Below are positions 55,061 through 64,000 of a DNA stretch of 64,000 nucleotides, one piece after another. Source of the stretch: Niallia sp. NCCP-28 (GTDB taxonomy: Bacteria; Bacillota; Bacilli; Bacillales; Cytobacillaceae). Both the position numbers and the translations under genes were made by a program. The stretch lies in the NCBI RefSeq assembly GCF_023168165.1, contig NZ_BQYJ01000003.1:310001-374000 (forward strand), given 5' to 3'. Under the pieces are notes generated by a model. The model was not told the DNA's origin and did no database searches. It saw only the letters and a list, made by a program, of their open reading frames with translations. Numbering within the stretch: the stretch's first letter is position 1; every line of letters starts with the position of its first letter.

Positions 55061-55087
55061 AATAGGGTAAACAAGTGTTTTGTATTT

Positions 55088-57328
55088 TTACATGGATTCA
55101 TGGAATGTGCGATTAATAACATCCATTTGCTGTTCACGTGTTAATTTAATAAAGTTAACAGCATATCCTGATACACGAATCGTTAATTGTGGATACAATT
55201 CAGGATGTTCCATTGCATCCATCAATGTTTCTCTATTAAATACGTTTACATTCAAATGATGGCCTGTTTTTACAGCATATCCGTCTAAGATGGATACTAA
55301 GTTTGCTGCACGAACATTTTCATCTTTCCCTAATGCTTTTGGCACAATGGAGAATGTGTTGGAAATTCCATCTAATGAATAATCATATGGCAATTTTGCA
55401 ACAGATGAAAGGGAAGCGAGCGTTCCTTTTGTGTCTCTTCCATGCATTGGGTTTGCTCCTGGAGCAAATGGTTCTCCAGCACGGCGACCATCTGGTGTGT
55501 TGCCTGTTTTTTTGCCATAAACGACGTTAGAAGTAATCGTTAAAATAGACATTGTGTGTAAAGAATTGCGGTATGTTGCATGTTTGCGCAATTTTTTCAT
55601 AAAACTTTCTACGATGCCTACAGCGATGCTGTCTACATTGTCATCATTATTTCCGTATTTAGGGAAATCGCCTTCTGTTTCAAAATCAACAGCAATGCCG
55701 TTTTCATCTCTAATTACTTTTACTTTTGCATGTTTGATGGCACTTAAAGAGTCAGCAATAACACTTAAGCCAGCGATTCCTGTTGCCATTGTACGCAGAA
55801 TTTCTGTATCATGAAGCGCCATTTCAATTCGTTCATAACTGTATTTATCATGCATGTAGTGGATAACATTTAATGTATTAATGTAAAGACCTGCAAGCCA
55901 TTCCATCATATTATCGAATTTTTCCATTACTTCATTATATTCTAAGTAGTCAGAAGTGATTGGAGCAAAAGTAGGTCCAACCTGAATTTTAAGTTTTTCA
56001 TCTTTTCCGCCGTTGATTGCATAAAGTAAACATTTTGCAAGGTTGGCGCGTGCACCGAAAAATTGCATTTGTTTGCCAATTTCCATTGCAGATACACAGC
56101 ATGCAATGCCATAGTCGTCTCCCCATTGCGGTTTCATGATATCATCGTTTTCATATTGAATGGAGCTTGTTTGAATCGACATTTGGGCACAATACTTTTT
56201 AAAATTATCAGGCAATTGGGTAGACCATAATACCGTTAAATTTGGTTCTGGAGCTGGGCCTAAATTATCTAATGTATGAAGGAAGCGGAAAGAGTTTTTC
56301 GTAACTAAAGGTCTTCCGTCATTTGCCATGCCGCCAATTGATTCTGTCACCCATGTTGGATCGCCGCTAAATAATTCATTGTAGTCAGGAGTGCGAGCGA
56401 ATTTAACTAAACGAAGTTTCATAATAAAATGGTCGACAATTTCTTGTGCTTCTTTTTCAGTGAATGTGCCGTTTTCCAAATCTCTTTCAATATAAATATC
56501 TAAGAAAGTAGAAACGCGGCCTAAGCTCATTGCTGCGCCATTTTGTTCTTTAATGGCAGCAAGGTAAGCAAGATATAGCCATTGGAAGGCTTCCAGTGTA
56601 TTAGCCGCTGGGCGGGACAAATCAAATCCATAGCTTGCACCTAATTGTTTTAATTCATTTAATGCATTAATTTGTTCAGAAATTTCTTCTCTTAAGCGGA
56701 TTGTTTCTTCTGACATAACAGAGCTTGTCGCTTTTTTATCATTTTGTTTTTGCTCTATTAAGAAGTCGACGCCATATAATGCAACGCGTCGGTAATCACC
56801 GATAATTCTTCCCCGGCCATAGGCATCAGGCAAACCAGTGATGATTGCTGCTTTTCTTGCCAATCTCATTTCATCGGTATAGGCATCAAATACGCCAGCA
56901 TTATGTGTTTTGCGGTGTTCAGTGAAAAATCGTTCCAAATCTTCGCTTGCTTTATAACCATAGGATTCACATGCTTGCACAGCCATTCTAATTCCGCCAT
57001 TTGGCTGGAAAGAACGCTTAAACGGCTCATCTGTTTGAACCCCGACAATTTTCTCTTTTGTTTTATCTAAATATCCAGGACCATGTGAAACAATAGTCGA
57101 AACAATATCAGTATCTAAATTGTAAACGCCGCCTCTTTCTCTTTCAGCTTTAGAAAGCTCCAGCACTTGCTCCCATAATTGAGTAGTTTCTAATGTTGGA
57201 CCAGATAAGAAAGTAGAATCTCCATAATAAGGTTTAAAGTTTTTTAAGATGAAATCGCGAACATTTACTTCTTTCTCCCATGTTCCGCTTTTAAATCCTT
57301 CCCAGTAGTTAGCTTCCACTTTTTCCAT
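55088..57328 (-). CDS. pflB: Formate C-acetyltransferase (pyruvate formate-lyase)
   Basis: Anaerobic cleavage of pyruvate with CoA to acetyl-CoA and formate. 746 residues from ATG 57328 (GAGGTGATT upstream). The catalytic Cys pair is in [13 protein letters not shown] and the radical Gly721 in RVSGYAV near the C-terminus; [16 protein letters not shown] and GGKDEK are further conserved parts. pflA follows. The promoter region has a Rex/Fnr-like palindrome. B. subtilis lacks these genes; B. cereus and relatives have them. Confidence 0.97.
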   Translation of the reverse strand: MEKVEANYWEGFKSGTWEKEVNVRDFILKNFKPYYGDSTFLSGPTLETTQLWEQVLELSKAERERGGVYNLDTDIVSTIVSHGPGYLDKTKEKIVGVQTDEPFKRSFQPNGGIRMAVQACESYGYKASEDLERFFTEHRKTHNAGVFDAYTDEMRLARKAAIITGLPDAYGRGRIIGDYRRVALYGVDFLIEQKQNDKKATSSVMSEETIRLREEISEQINALNELKQLGASYGFDLSRPAANTLEAFQWLYLAYLAAIKEQNGAAMSLGRVSTFLDIYIERDLENGTFTEKEAQEIVDHFIMKLRLVKFARTPDYNELFSGDPTWVTESIGGMANDGRPLVTKNSFRFLHTLDNLGPAPEPNLTVLWSTQLPDNFKKYCAQMSIQTSSIQYENDDIMKPQWGDDYGIACCVSAMEIGKQMQFFGARANLAKCLLYAINGGKDEKLKIQVGPTFAPITSDYLEYNEVMEKFDNMMEWLAGLYINTLNVIHYMHDKYSYERIEMALHDTEILRTMATGIAGLSVIADSLSAIKHAKVKVIRDENGIAVDFETEGDFPKYGNNDDNVDSIAVGIVESFMKKLRKHATYRNSLHTMSILTITSNVVYGKKTGNTPDGRRAGEPFAPGANPMHGRDTKGTLASLSSVAKLPYDYSLDGISNTFSIVPKALGKDENVRAANLVSILDGYAVKTGHHLNVNVFNRETLMDAMEHPELYPQLTIRVSGYAVNFIKLTREQQMDVINRTFHESM

Positions 57329-57389
57329 TTTAATCACCTCATCAGTTTATAAAAAAAATAATACAGTTTATTAATTTCTTGCTAAATTA

Positions 57390-57423
57390 ACTATAACAGA
57401 TTTTTATGTGATTATTTTCACAA
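57390..57423 (-). promoter_or_regulatory. pfl promoter with Rex/Fnr-like operator
   Basis: TGTGATTATTTTCACA (57407-57422) fits the Fnr core TGTGA-N6-TCACA perfectly. On the minus strand the wider TTGTGAAAATAATCACAT (57406-57423) matches the Rex palindrome TTGTGAANNNNTTCACAA at 12 of 14. A TATAGT -10 on the minus strand (57390-57395) puts the site at about -31, overlapping the promoter, which suits a repressor (Rex) better than activation from -41.5 (Fnr). Confidence 0.6.
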
Positions 57424-57831
57424 AAATATGTACATCTTGCGAAGTTTTTGTGGCGGATATGTGAACACCAGTAGTATCATGCTCTTTTGGCCTATAATTC
57501 GAAAAAAGAATGTTTAATAAGTATTATTTTGAAAATAGACTGTTATATAGTTTTGATCCGAAAAATGAAAACTGTTATATAATAGTTTGGAAGCGATTAA
57601 TTTAATGGGGAGTTGTGGAAAATCGGATAGATAGATCGATATTTCTCCTTATTTTAAATGGTTAAATAAAAAATAACTGACCTATACTGTATAGGAGGAG
57701 TAACAATAGATTGTACAGCTTTAAAGAACTTCTATAATAAATGTTTCCGATATATACGGTTTTACGATATGATAAGGTAGTCTGCATAATAAACTGTCAG
57801 CCCTTGAGGACGCATTAATTGAGGTGAAAAA
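57424..57831. other. Intergenic region between pflB and mprF
   Basis: About 400 AT-rich bases between divergent genes. Apart from the pfl operator no clear element; GAGGTG before mprF is its ribosome binding site. Confidence 0.5.
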
Positions 57832-60366
57832 ATGTCTTTCTTTACTAAAGATCGGTTATGGTCTGTATTAAAAATTTTATTTCCCGTTACATTGCTGCTC
57901 ATCGTTTCCGTGGAGCTTCGGAACATGTTTATGTCTATTGATACCCATTTATTAAAAAAATATTTGAATCAATTGGATCCTTTTATGATCGGTTATATTG
58001 TTGTTGGCGGCTTTATAGCGATTACTCCAATGTTTTTTTATGATTTTATTTTAAGCAAACAGCTGAAAGTGACTATACCAACCAAAAAATTGGCCCAATA
58101 TTCTTTAATCAGCAACTCTTTTTCCAATTTGTTGGGATTTGGGGGATTGATTGGGATTGCTCTTCGCACCTATTTTTATCAATCCTATGAAAAGGATAAA
58201 AGGGTGCTGCTTAAAGGCATAGCATCTGTTACAATGTTTTATTTAACAGGAATTAGCTTGCTTGCTTGGATTGTCTTTTTTGATGGCTGGAATATGCCTT
58301 TAATTCAAAACCATCTGCTATTGTTTTTTGCTGTCATTATTGTTGGACTTATTTTGCCAGTTATTGTTATTTGTTTTTTTATTAGAAAAACAAAATTGCG
58401 GGATTTGATAGATTCTCCAAAGCTTGCCGTTCAATTAATTATTACTTCATTGGTAGAATGGATCTTTGTCTTTATTTATTTATATTCTTTGGCAGTAATG
58501 ATGGACTTGCCTGTTGGAGTTTGGGATTTCAGCAAAATATTTTTGATAGCGGTATGTGCAGGAATTGTTAGTATGATTCCAGGAGGAATAGGAAGTTTTG
58601 ATTTAGTCTTTTTATGGGGGTTTGATTATTTAGGGGTGCCCACAGAAAAGCTGATTGTTGTGTTGCTATTATATCGTATCGGTTATTATTTCCTTCCTTT
58701 TATTGCAGCGCTGTTGTTGTTTATAAAAGATTTATGGATAAAATGGAATAAATACTGGAGCAATATTCCTAAAACCATTATTGAAAATATTAGCCATTTC
58801 TTTTTAACGCTGCTGGTATTTATTTCAGGAATTATTTTGCTAGTATCCGCAGCATTGCCAGGAATTCTTTCAAGGTTGCAGATTTCCCAAGAACTTTTAA
58901 GTATGGAAGTGATGAACTTTACCCATCATGTATCAGTTGGAGCGGGTTTTGTGCTTTTAGGACTAGCAAGGGGAATAGAATATAGGGAAAAGCGGACATA
59001 TCATTTAACATTGCTGGTTTTGATTATTGCTGCCCTATCAACCTTTTTAAAAGGTTTGGATTATGAAGAGGCATTAATCATTATTGGGGTTATTGTTCTG
59101 CTTTTGCTTTCAAAAGGAAGGTTTTATCGGGAAAGTTTTGTTTTAACATGGGGGAAACTTCTTTTTGATATTATAATCATTGCTCTTTTTACATTTGGCT
59201 ATTTGCTTCTTGGTTATTTAAGTTTGCCTTCAAGTCATCTGAAAGTGCCGTCATTTATTGAGCCGTATATATTAAGAGATGCAAAAAGCTTGTTTTCAAG
59301 TGCAGCGATCGGCTTATTTATTGCTTTTATGATAACTGTTTTGGGACATTTTATTAATAAGCCAAAGAGTTTTAATAAAATATCTTCCAAATTGCAAGAA
59401 AGGGAGATACTGGAGCATTTACATACATACCAAGGAACAACGTTGTCTCATTTGATTTTTCTGCATGATAAATACGTATTTTGGAATAGTGATAAAAATG
59501 TGCTTTTTTCTTACCAGACATATGCAGATAAACTAGTTGTTTTAGGGGATCCGATTGGGGAAGAGGCTTATTTTTTAAAAGCGATTGAAGAACTTTATGA
59601 AAAGGCAGATATTTATGGGTATACGCCTGTTTTTTATGAAACAAGCAAAAGAATGCTTCCGTTTTTGCATGGGAATGGCTATGATTTTTTTAAACTTGGC
59701 GAAGAAGGATATGTGGATTTAAGCCAATTTTCTTTATCAGGGAAAAAAATGAAAAATCAGCGGGCATTAAAAAATAAGTTTGAAAGAGAAGGATATGTGG
59801 TAGAAATATCCGAACGCAACCATAGTAAGAATTTGCTTAAAAACTTAAAACATGTAAGCGATGAATGGCTGCAGGGAAGAATGGAAAAAGGCTTTTCTCT
59901 TGGTTTTTTTGATGAATCATATTTGCAGACCACTACTATTAGCTATGTAAAAGATCCTAACCAGCAAATTATTGCTTTTTTAACATTAAGTTCAGCATTT
60001 ATGGAAGAAAATGATATTTATTCGATTGATTTGATGCGCAGTTTGCCAAATGCACAAGCTGGTGTAATGGATTTTTTATTTTTAAATAGCTTTGAATGTT
60101 TAAAACAACAGGGAATAAAAATATGCAATGTTGGCATGGCTCCTTTATCAAATTTAAGCGTTTCCAAGTTTTCCTTTTTAAGTGAAAAAATTGCCGATCA
60201 AATTTTTCATCATGGACATGCTTTTTATCATTTTCAAGGATTGCGGAATTTTAAAAATAAGTTTTGCGATACATGGGAACCCAGGTATTTAGGCTACCGA
60301 AAAAAATCATCTTTACCCTTTACTTCCGTACAAGTGACCATGCTTGTAGCAAAAAAAAGAAAATAA
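57832..60366 (+). CDS. mprF: Phosphatidylglycerol lysyltransferase/flippase MprF
   Basis: Adds lysine from Lys-tRNA to phosphatidylglycerol and flips the product, lowering surface charge and giving resistance to cationic peptides. 844 residues: about 13-14 hydrophobic segments over the first 510 residues including the flippase signature SMIPGGIGSFDLVFLWG, then a soluble synthetase domain with KNQRALKNKFEREGY and the final GLRNFKNKFCDTWEPRYLGY. Length agrees with the family (about 840-860). GAGGTG precedes the start. Confidence 0.95.
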   Translation: MSFFTKDRLWSVLKILFPVTLLLIVSVELRNMFMSIDTHLLKKYLNQLDPFMIGYIVVGGFIAITPMFFYDFILSKQLKVTIPTKKLAQYSLISNSFSNLLGFGGLIGIALRTYFYQSYEKDKRVLLKGIASVTMFYLTGISLLAWIVFFDGWNMPLIQNHLLLFFAVIIVGLILPVIVICFFIRKTKLRDLIDSPKLAVQLIITSLVEWIFVFIYLYSLAVMMDLPVGVWDFSKIFLIAVCAGIVSMIPGGIGSFDLVFLWGFDYLGVPTEKLIVVLLLYRIGYYFLPFIAALLLFIKDLWIKWNKYWSNIPKTIIENISHFFLTLLVFISGIILLVSAALPGILSRLQISQELLSMEVMNFTHHVSVGAGFVLLGLARGIEYREKRTYHLTLLVLIIAALSTFLKGLDYEEALIIIGVIVLLLLSKGRFYRESFVLTWGKLLFDIIIIALFTFGYLLLGYLSLPSSHLKVPSFIEPYILRDAKSLFSSAAIGLFIAFMITVLGHFINKPKSFNKISSKLQEREILEHLHTYQGTTLSHLIFLHDKYVFWNSDKNVLFSYQTYADKLVVLGDPIGEEAYFLKAIEELYEKADIYGYTPVFYETSKRMLPFLHGNGYDFFKLGEEGYVDLSQFSLSGKKMKNQRALKNKFEREGYVVEISERNHSKNLLKNLKHVSDEWLQGRMEKGFSLGFFDESYLQTTTISYVKDPNQQIIAFLTLSSAFMEENDIYSIDLMRSLPNAQAGVMDFLFLNSFECLKQQGIKICNVGMAPLSNLSVSKFSFLSEKIADQIFHHGHAFYHFQGLRNFKNKFCDTWEPRYLGYRKKSSLPFTSVQVTMLVAKKRK

Positions 60367-60412
60367 AAAAGGCAGTGCCAAATGAATTTTCATCATGGGC
60401 ACTGCTTTTTAT
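60365..60412. terminator. Bidirectional terminator between mprF and the ABC-F gene
   Basis: AAAAAGGCAGTGCC pairs with GGGCACTGCTTTTT; A/T tracts on both sides. It fills the 45 bases between the converging stops. Confidence 0.9.
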
Positions 60413-62031
60413 TATTTATACATTTCAGCTATTTGTTTTTGCACAGCTGTATCTTCTAAATATTCATCATAGTTCATTTGTTTATCCACAAGACCTTTTG
60501 GTGTAATTTCTAAAATTCTGTTAGCGATAGTAGAAATAAACTGATGGTCATGTGATGCAAAAATTAAGGAACCTTTAAAATTAATTAGTCCATTATTTAA
60601 AGCAGTGATAGATTCAAGGTCTAAATGGTTTGTCGGCTCATCTAAAAGAAGCACATTTGATCCGCTCAGCATCATTTTTGAAAGCATGCAGCGAACTTTT
60701 TCTCCCCCAGATAAAACACTTGGTTTTTTCAGCACTTCTTCACCAGAAAACAGCATTCTTCCTAAAAATCCTCGCAAGAAGCTTTCTGTTTGATCATTTG
60801 GTGAATACTGGCGAAGCCAATCTACAAGCGTTTCGTCTGTATCATTAAAATAGCTGGAGTTGTCAGCAGGGAAATAGCTTTGAGATGTTGTAATGCCCCA
60901 TTTAAAGCTGCCGCTGTCTGGTTCCATTTCTCCCATAAGTATTTTAAATAAAGTAGTTTTCGCTATTTCATTTTTGCCAACTAAAGCAATTTTATCGTCT
61001 TTATTCATAATAAAACTTATATTGTCTAATATTTTTTCTCCATCAATCGTTTTAGAAATATTTTCTACGCGCAATAGGTCATTGCCAATTTCTCTTTCAG
61101 GAGTAAAAGCGACATATGGATATTTTCTAGAAGATGGCTTAATATCATCCAAAGAAATTTTATCCAATAGTTTTTTTCGGGATGTTGCTTGTTTTGATTT
61201 GGATGCATTTGCACTGAAACGGGCAATAAAGTTTTGCAGCTCTTTAATTTTTTCTTCTTTTTTCTTGTTTGCGTCATTAGCCATTTTTGAAGCTAATTGG
61301 CTGGACTCATACCAGAAATCGTAGTTTCCAACATAGATTTGGATTTTTCCATAGTCCAAGTCTGCAATATGGGTGCACACTTTATTTAAAAAGTGACGGT
61401 CATGGGATACAACAATAACCGTATTTTCAAAGTTGATTAAAAACTCTTCCAGCCATTGAATTGCATCAATGTCCAAATGGTTTGTCGGCTCATCAAGCAA
61501 TAATACATCTGGCTGTCCAAATAAAGCCTGTGCAAGCAATACTTTTACTTTTTCTGAACCAGTCAGTTCAGCCATCGTTTTTGTATGCAGCTCTTCACCG
61601 ATTCCAAGACCCTTTAAAAGGATAGCAGCTTCTGATTCTGCTTCCCATCCGTTTAATTCTGCAAATTCGCCTTCAAGTTCAGCAGCTTTCATGCCATCTT
61701 CATCTGTAAAGTCTGCTTTCATATAGATAGCATCTTTTTCTTGCATAACTTCATATAAACGGGCATGTCCCATTATGACTACTTTTAATGCCTCATATTC
61801 TTCGTATTCAAAATGGTTTTGTTTTAGAATCGCTAATCTTTCGCCAGGACCAAGGGAAACATGTCCTGTTTGTGCTTCTATTTCATTGGAAAGTATTTTT
61901 AAAAATGTGGATTTTCCGGCACCATTTGCACCAATTAATCCATAGCAATTTCCAGGGATGAACTTGATATTTACATCTTCAAATAATTTTCTATCGCCGT
62001 ATCGAAGACTTACATTACTTACTGTTATCAT
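60412..62031 (-). CDS. ykpA: ABC-F family ATPase (YkpA-like)
   Basis: 539 residues, two ABC modules joined by a lysine-rich linker and no membrane part; ABC-F proteins act on the ribosome. Module 1: Walker A GANGAGKST, degenerate signature LTGSEKV, LLLDEPTNHLDID. Module 2: Walker A GKNEIAKTT, signature LSGGEKVR, LLLDEPTNHLDLES. The second Walker A lacks the usual Gly before Lys; I believe this is shared by the YkpA group. It is most like the housekeeping YkpA/YbiT group, not a drug-resistance type. Confidence 0.9.
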   Translation of the reverse strand: MITVSNVSLRYGDRKLFEDVNIKFIPGNCYGLIGANGAGKSTFLKILSNEIEAQTGHVSLGPGERLAILKQNHFEYEEYEALKVVIMGHARLYEVMQEKDAIYMKADFTDEDGMKAAELEGEFAELNGWEAESEAAILLKGLGIGEELHTKTMAELTGSEKVKVLLAQALFGQPDVLLLDEPTNHLDIDAIQWLEEFLINFENTVIVVSHDRHFLNKVCTHIADLDYGKIQIYVGNYDFWYESSQLASKMANDANKKKEEKIKELQNFIARFSANASKSKQATSRKKLLDKISLDDIKPSSRKYPYVAFTPEREIGNDLLRVENISKTIDGEKILDNISFIMNKDDKIALVGKNEIAKTTLFKILMGEMEPDSGSFKWGITTSQSYFPADNSSYFNDTDETLVDWLRQYSPNDQTESFLRGFLGRMLFSGEEVLKKPSVLSGGEKVRCMLSKMMLSGSNVLLLDEPTNHLDLESITALNNGLINFKGSLIFASHDHQFISTIANRILEITPKGLVDKQMNYDEYLEDTAVQKQIAEMYK

Positions 62032-62343
62032 CTATTTATTTTCCTCCAAAATACAATATCGTTAAAATTATACCATTATTAATGATAAGAATGCGAATCC
62101 TTTTCGAAGTTTAATCGTATGAAATAAGGGAAAAGAGAAAAAAGAGTAGAAAATATCAAAAAAATAAAGGGAAATGCGTTTGATACTCGAATATATTATG
62201 TAAGCGTTAAATAAAAATATTGCATCTATTATTAACAAAAACGACAAAAGAAAAATACATAAACTCTTTATAATTTGTTCATCTTTTTTTCATAATTTAT
62301 CGGTACTATTAAGAAATATAGTTCGTAAAGGAGTAGTTATAAT
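62032..62343. other. Intergenic region between ABC-F gene and 45-residue gene
   Basis: About 310 AT-rich bases. A TATAAT on the minus strand near 62070 may be the -10 of the ABC-F gene. Nothing else is recognisable. Confidence 0.45.
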
Positions 62344-62481
62344 ATGGCGAAAAAACAGCTTGTGGATTTAGTGAATAAAATGAAAAAATCTGGTATTAAA
62401 ATCAGTTTTACAAAACCAAGATCCCAATTTCTCGTTCCATTACAGCAAAACAGCAAACTGACTTCTTCCACTTCTCATTAA
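62344..62481 (+). CDS. Small basic hypothetical protein, 45 residues
   Basis: AAAGGAG lies ten bases before the ATG. It reads MAKKQLVDLVNKMKKSGIKI then FTKPRSQF and a Ser/Thr-rich tail. A helical, basic N-terminus and disordered tail; no family recognised. A long-looped terminator follows. Confidence 0.55.
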   Translation: MAKKQLVDLVNKMKKSGIKISFTKPRSQFLVPLQQNSKLTSSTSH

Positions 62482-62506
62482 AAACATTTAATCGGTTATA
62501 AACCAT

Positions 62507-62593
62507 GGAGACATTCTATTATTGCTATAAGAGTTCAGGTTCTTTTTTGAAGAAGAAGAATTCGGCATTTTATGATAGAATGTCTTTTTTTGT
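62507..62593 (+). terminator. Long-loop terminator after the 45-residue gene
   Basis: AGACATTCTAT near 62509 pairs with ATAGAATGTCT near 62576, followed by TTTTTTTG. A loop of over 50 bases makes it unusual. Confidence 0.55.
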
Positions 62594-62622
62594 TTTTTAT
62601 AGAGGCCGCAAAGTGTCAAAGA

Positions 62623-62668
62623 TTGTTCAATTTTACACAAACTTTTTTCTTTTATCCTACAGTATAAT
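62623..62668 (+). promoter_or_regulatory. FNT promoter with a Rex-like palindrome
   Basis: TATAAT at 62663 with a poor -35. Just upstream TTGTTCAATTTTACACAA (62623-62640) matches the Rex palindrome at 11 of 14 positions and Fnr at 7 of 10. Tentative. Confidence 0.4.
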
Positions 62669-62698
62669 AATTTCCATAAAGAAAGGGTGAAGAAAGTT

Positions 62699-63520
62699 AT
62701 GGAAATTCAGCCAATAGATAAAGCCATTCAATATGCATTAAAGAAAAAAGCGGTAATAGACGAATCATTTTTGCGGTATTTTACAAAAGCAATACTTGCA
62801 GGCATTTATATAGGTTTTGCTATTATTATTTGTTATAAACTGGCACAGCCTTTTTGGGATGCTCACTCGCCTGCAACATATATGATGACGGGCCTATTTT
62901 TTGGCATTGCCCTTGTGTTGATCAGTTATGGAGGGGGAGAATTATTCACAGGAAATACGATGGCATTTGCAATGAGCACTTTAAAAGGTGCAACAACATG
63001 GAAGGATGCACTTTACAATTGGATTGCTACTTATTTTGGGAATTTAGTGGGAGCATTGTTTTTTGCTGTACTTATTTATTATACGGGCCTTTATCATCTT
63101 CCAGAAAAATCCACATGGATAATGGAGATGGCAAATGCAAAAATGAGCGCCAGCACATCAGAATTGTTTGTAAAGGGTATTCTTTGTAATTGGCTTGTAT
63201 GCTTAGCTATTTGGCTTCCGATGAATATTAAAGGGGATGTCGGCAAGATATTGACAACAATCCTAATTGTTTTCGGTTTTATGGTCTCAGGATATGAGCA
63301 TAGCATTGCCAATATGTCGCTGTTTTCCATTGCTTTAATTGTCCCCCATCCAGATACAATTACGTTTTCTTCTGCGCTGCATAATATTATACCAGTAACG
63401 CTGGGCAATATTGTAGGGGGAGCCTTTTTTGTGGGAGCCTTAAATGTATATGTTTTTTCGGATAAAAAGGGGAAAAAGAACAAGCATTTGACTTTTGAGC
63501 AACAAAGAATAGCAAAATAG
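62699..63520 (+). CDS. Formate/nitrite transporter (FNT) family channel
   Basis: 273 residues with six TM segments and the family signatures GGGELFTGNTMAFAM and the second half GNIVGGAFFVGALNVY. Closest in type to FocA/YrhG formate channels; nitrite or hydrosulfide forms look similar. pflBA lies 5 kb away, so formate is the natural candidate substrate. ATG 62699 is used, with AAAGGGTG nine bases upstream; GTG 62687 lies inside that site. Confidence 0.9.
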   Translation: MEIQPIDKAIQYALKKKAVIDESFLRYFTKAILAGIYIGFAIIICYKLAQPFWDAHSPATYMMTGLFFGIALVLISYGGGELFTGNTMAFAMSTLKGATTWKDALYNWIATYFGNLVGALFFAVLIYYTGLYHLPEKSTWIMEMANAKMSASTSELFVKGILCNWLVCLAIWLPMNIKGDVGKILTTILIVFGFMVSGYEHSIANMSLFSIALIVPHPDTITFSSALHNIIPVTLGNIVGGAFFVGALNVYVFSDKKGKKNKHLTFEQQRIAK

Positions 63521-63568
63521 TCCTAATCATCCTAGAGTTAAACAGCATTAACTCTAGGATGATTAGGA
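63521..63568. terminator. 21-bp perfect inverted repeat between converging genes
   Basis: A 21-base arm starting TCCTAATCATCCTAGAG at 63521-63541 and its exact inverse at 63548-63568, loop ACAGCA. It touches the FNT stop and contains the stop codon of the ZIP gene. No T-run on either strand. Confidence 0.6.
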
Positions 63569-64000
63569 TAAGGAAGTTAATGCTAAGGAAATGATTAATC
63601 CAACGCATGTAATAAATCCAACAATTGGCCCACCTTTTTCAAAAGCTTCAGGAAGCATGGTCGAACATACCATGGCAATCAGTCCGCCTGCTCCGAAGGC
63701 CTCGATGTTTGCTGTTGCATTTTCGGAGAATTTTTCCAAAAATATAAATCCAGTAAAGCTGCTTATGGAGGAAATAACCACAACACTTGCCCATAAAAAT
63801 AAAATTTTTTGATTAGAATAGCCGTCTTTTTTTAACCCAACTGTTGAAGAAAGACTTTCAGGAAAATTACTGATAAAGATGGCGATAATAAATAAGGTAT
63901 CTACTTGATGGTTTTTTAATAAACTTAGTCCAATGATTAATGATTCTGGAATGGCATCCATCAGTGTTCCAATATAAATGGCTAATCCAGAATGAGTGAC
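63563..64000 (-). CDS. ZIP-family metal transporter, 5' end outside window
   Basis: The last 145 codons are in the window and the frame is open to base 64000. The ZIP metal-site helix reads MDAIPESLIIGLSL, followed by FISNFPESLSSTVGLKK and two further TM segments to the C-terminus. ZIP proteins import divalent metals such as zinc, manganese or iron; the metal cannot be told. The beginning of the gene is missing. Confidence 0.85.
   Translation of the reverse strand, partial: VTHSGLAIYIGTLMDAIPESLIIGLSLLKNHQVDTLFIIAIFISNFPESLSSTVGLKKDGYSNQKILFLWASVVVISSISSFTGFIFLEKFSENATANIEAFGAGGLIAMVCSTMLPEAFEKGGPIVGFITCVGLIISLALTSLS

Noticed and set aside
1-64000. CRISPR arrays, tRNA and rRNA genes, prophage or a defence island
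   Set aside because: I saw no regularly spaced direct repeats, no cloverleaf or CCA-type tRNA ends, no conserved rRNA stretches and no phage or defence gene families in any frame.

Overview
The window is chromosomal DNA from a low-GC, spore-forming member of the Bacillaceae. Two small acid-soluble spore proteins (SspN and SspH types), an orphan sporulation-type kinase, an Sda-like kinase inhibitor, a SpoVK-like AAA protein, Bacillus-style promoters and AAGGAGG ribosome binding sites all support this. It is not B. subtilis itself: it carries pflA/pflB, a B12-dependent metH and a full pncA-pncB-nadE operon. A relative of the Niallia/Cytobacillus kind is my guess; the sequence cannot settle it. 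I found no rRNA, tRNA, CRISPR array or prophage.

Layout. 1-4.2 kb: partial D-2-hydroxyacid dehydrogenase (-), a stand-alone glutamine synthetase and ppaC. 4.3-7.8 kb: a response regulator, sensor kinase and two PepSY proteins (B. subtilis ykoGHIJ-like). 8-17.6 kb: a block resembling the B. subtilis yneN-sspN-yneP-yneQ-yneR-plsY neighbourhood, with a tandem-AAA SpoVK-like protein, a CapA protein and an orphan kinase added, followed by a Zur-boxed alternative L31 gene. 17.8-29.3 kb: mostly single genes: a PLD-family protein, GNATs, acyl-CoA dehydrogenase, a nitrilase plus GNAT pair (split YhcX), aldo/keto reductase, a YodB-like HxlR regulator, an SGNH hydrolase and acsA with a CRE in its first codons. 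29.7-37.6 kb: a four-gene methionine operon metI-metC-yitJ-metH (-) behind a complete SAM-I riboswitch. 37.9-40.7 kb: sspH, a 41-residue membrane protein and a second OmpR-type two-component system. 41.1-45.5 kb: odhAB and an Sda-like gene. 45.7-48.7 kb: small genes, a decayed crcB/fluC, and a YidC2-type insertase preceded by a membrane leader peptide that looks like a MifM-type arrest sensor. 49.5-52.4 kb: NAD salvage operon. 52.5-54.2 kb: a His/Lys-rich small protein and a 1432-bp IS1595-like element with a broken transposase, an extra cargo transcription unit and an intact 8-bp target duplication. 54.2-57.4 kb: pflB-pflA with a Rex/Fnr-like operator. 57.8-64 kb: mprF, an ABC-F protein, a formate/nitrite channel and a partial ZIP transporter.

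How genes work together. pflB/pflA make formate, and the FNT channel 5 kb away could carry it; both have Rex-like palindromes upstream. The methionine operon runs from activated homoserine and cysteine to methionine and is switched off by SAM. pncA-pncB-nadE turn nicotinamide into NAD. acsA and odhAB sit behind perfect and weak CcpA sites respectively.

The most interesting candidate is the leader and yidC2-like pair at 47.6-48.7 kb. Its 98-residue leader has one TM segment, an IxxWI motif and an acidic patch, placed much as I recall them in MifM, and it ends 28 bases before the insertase start, beside a possible Shine-Dalgarno-masking stem. Next are the IS cargo unit, a glutamine synthetase lacking the feedback arginine, and two dispersed repeat families, one with compensatory stem changes.
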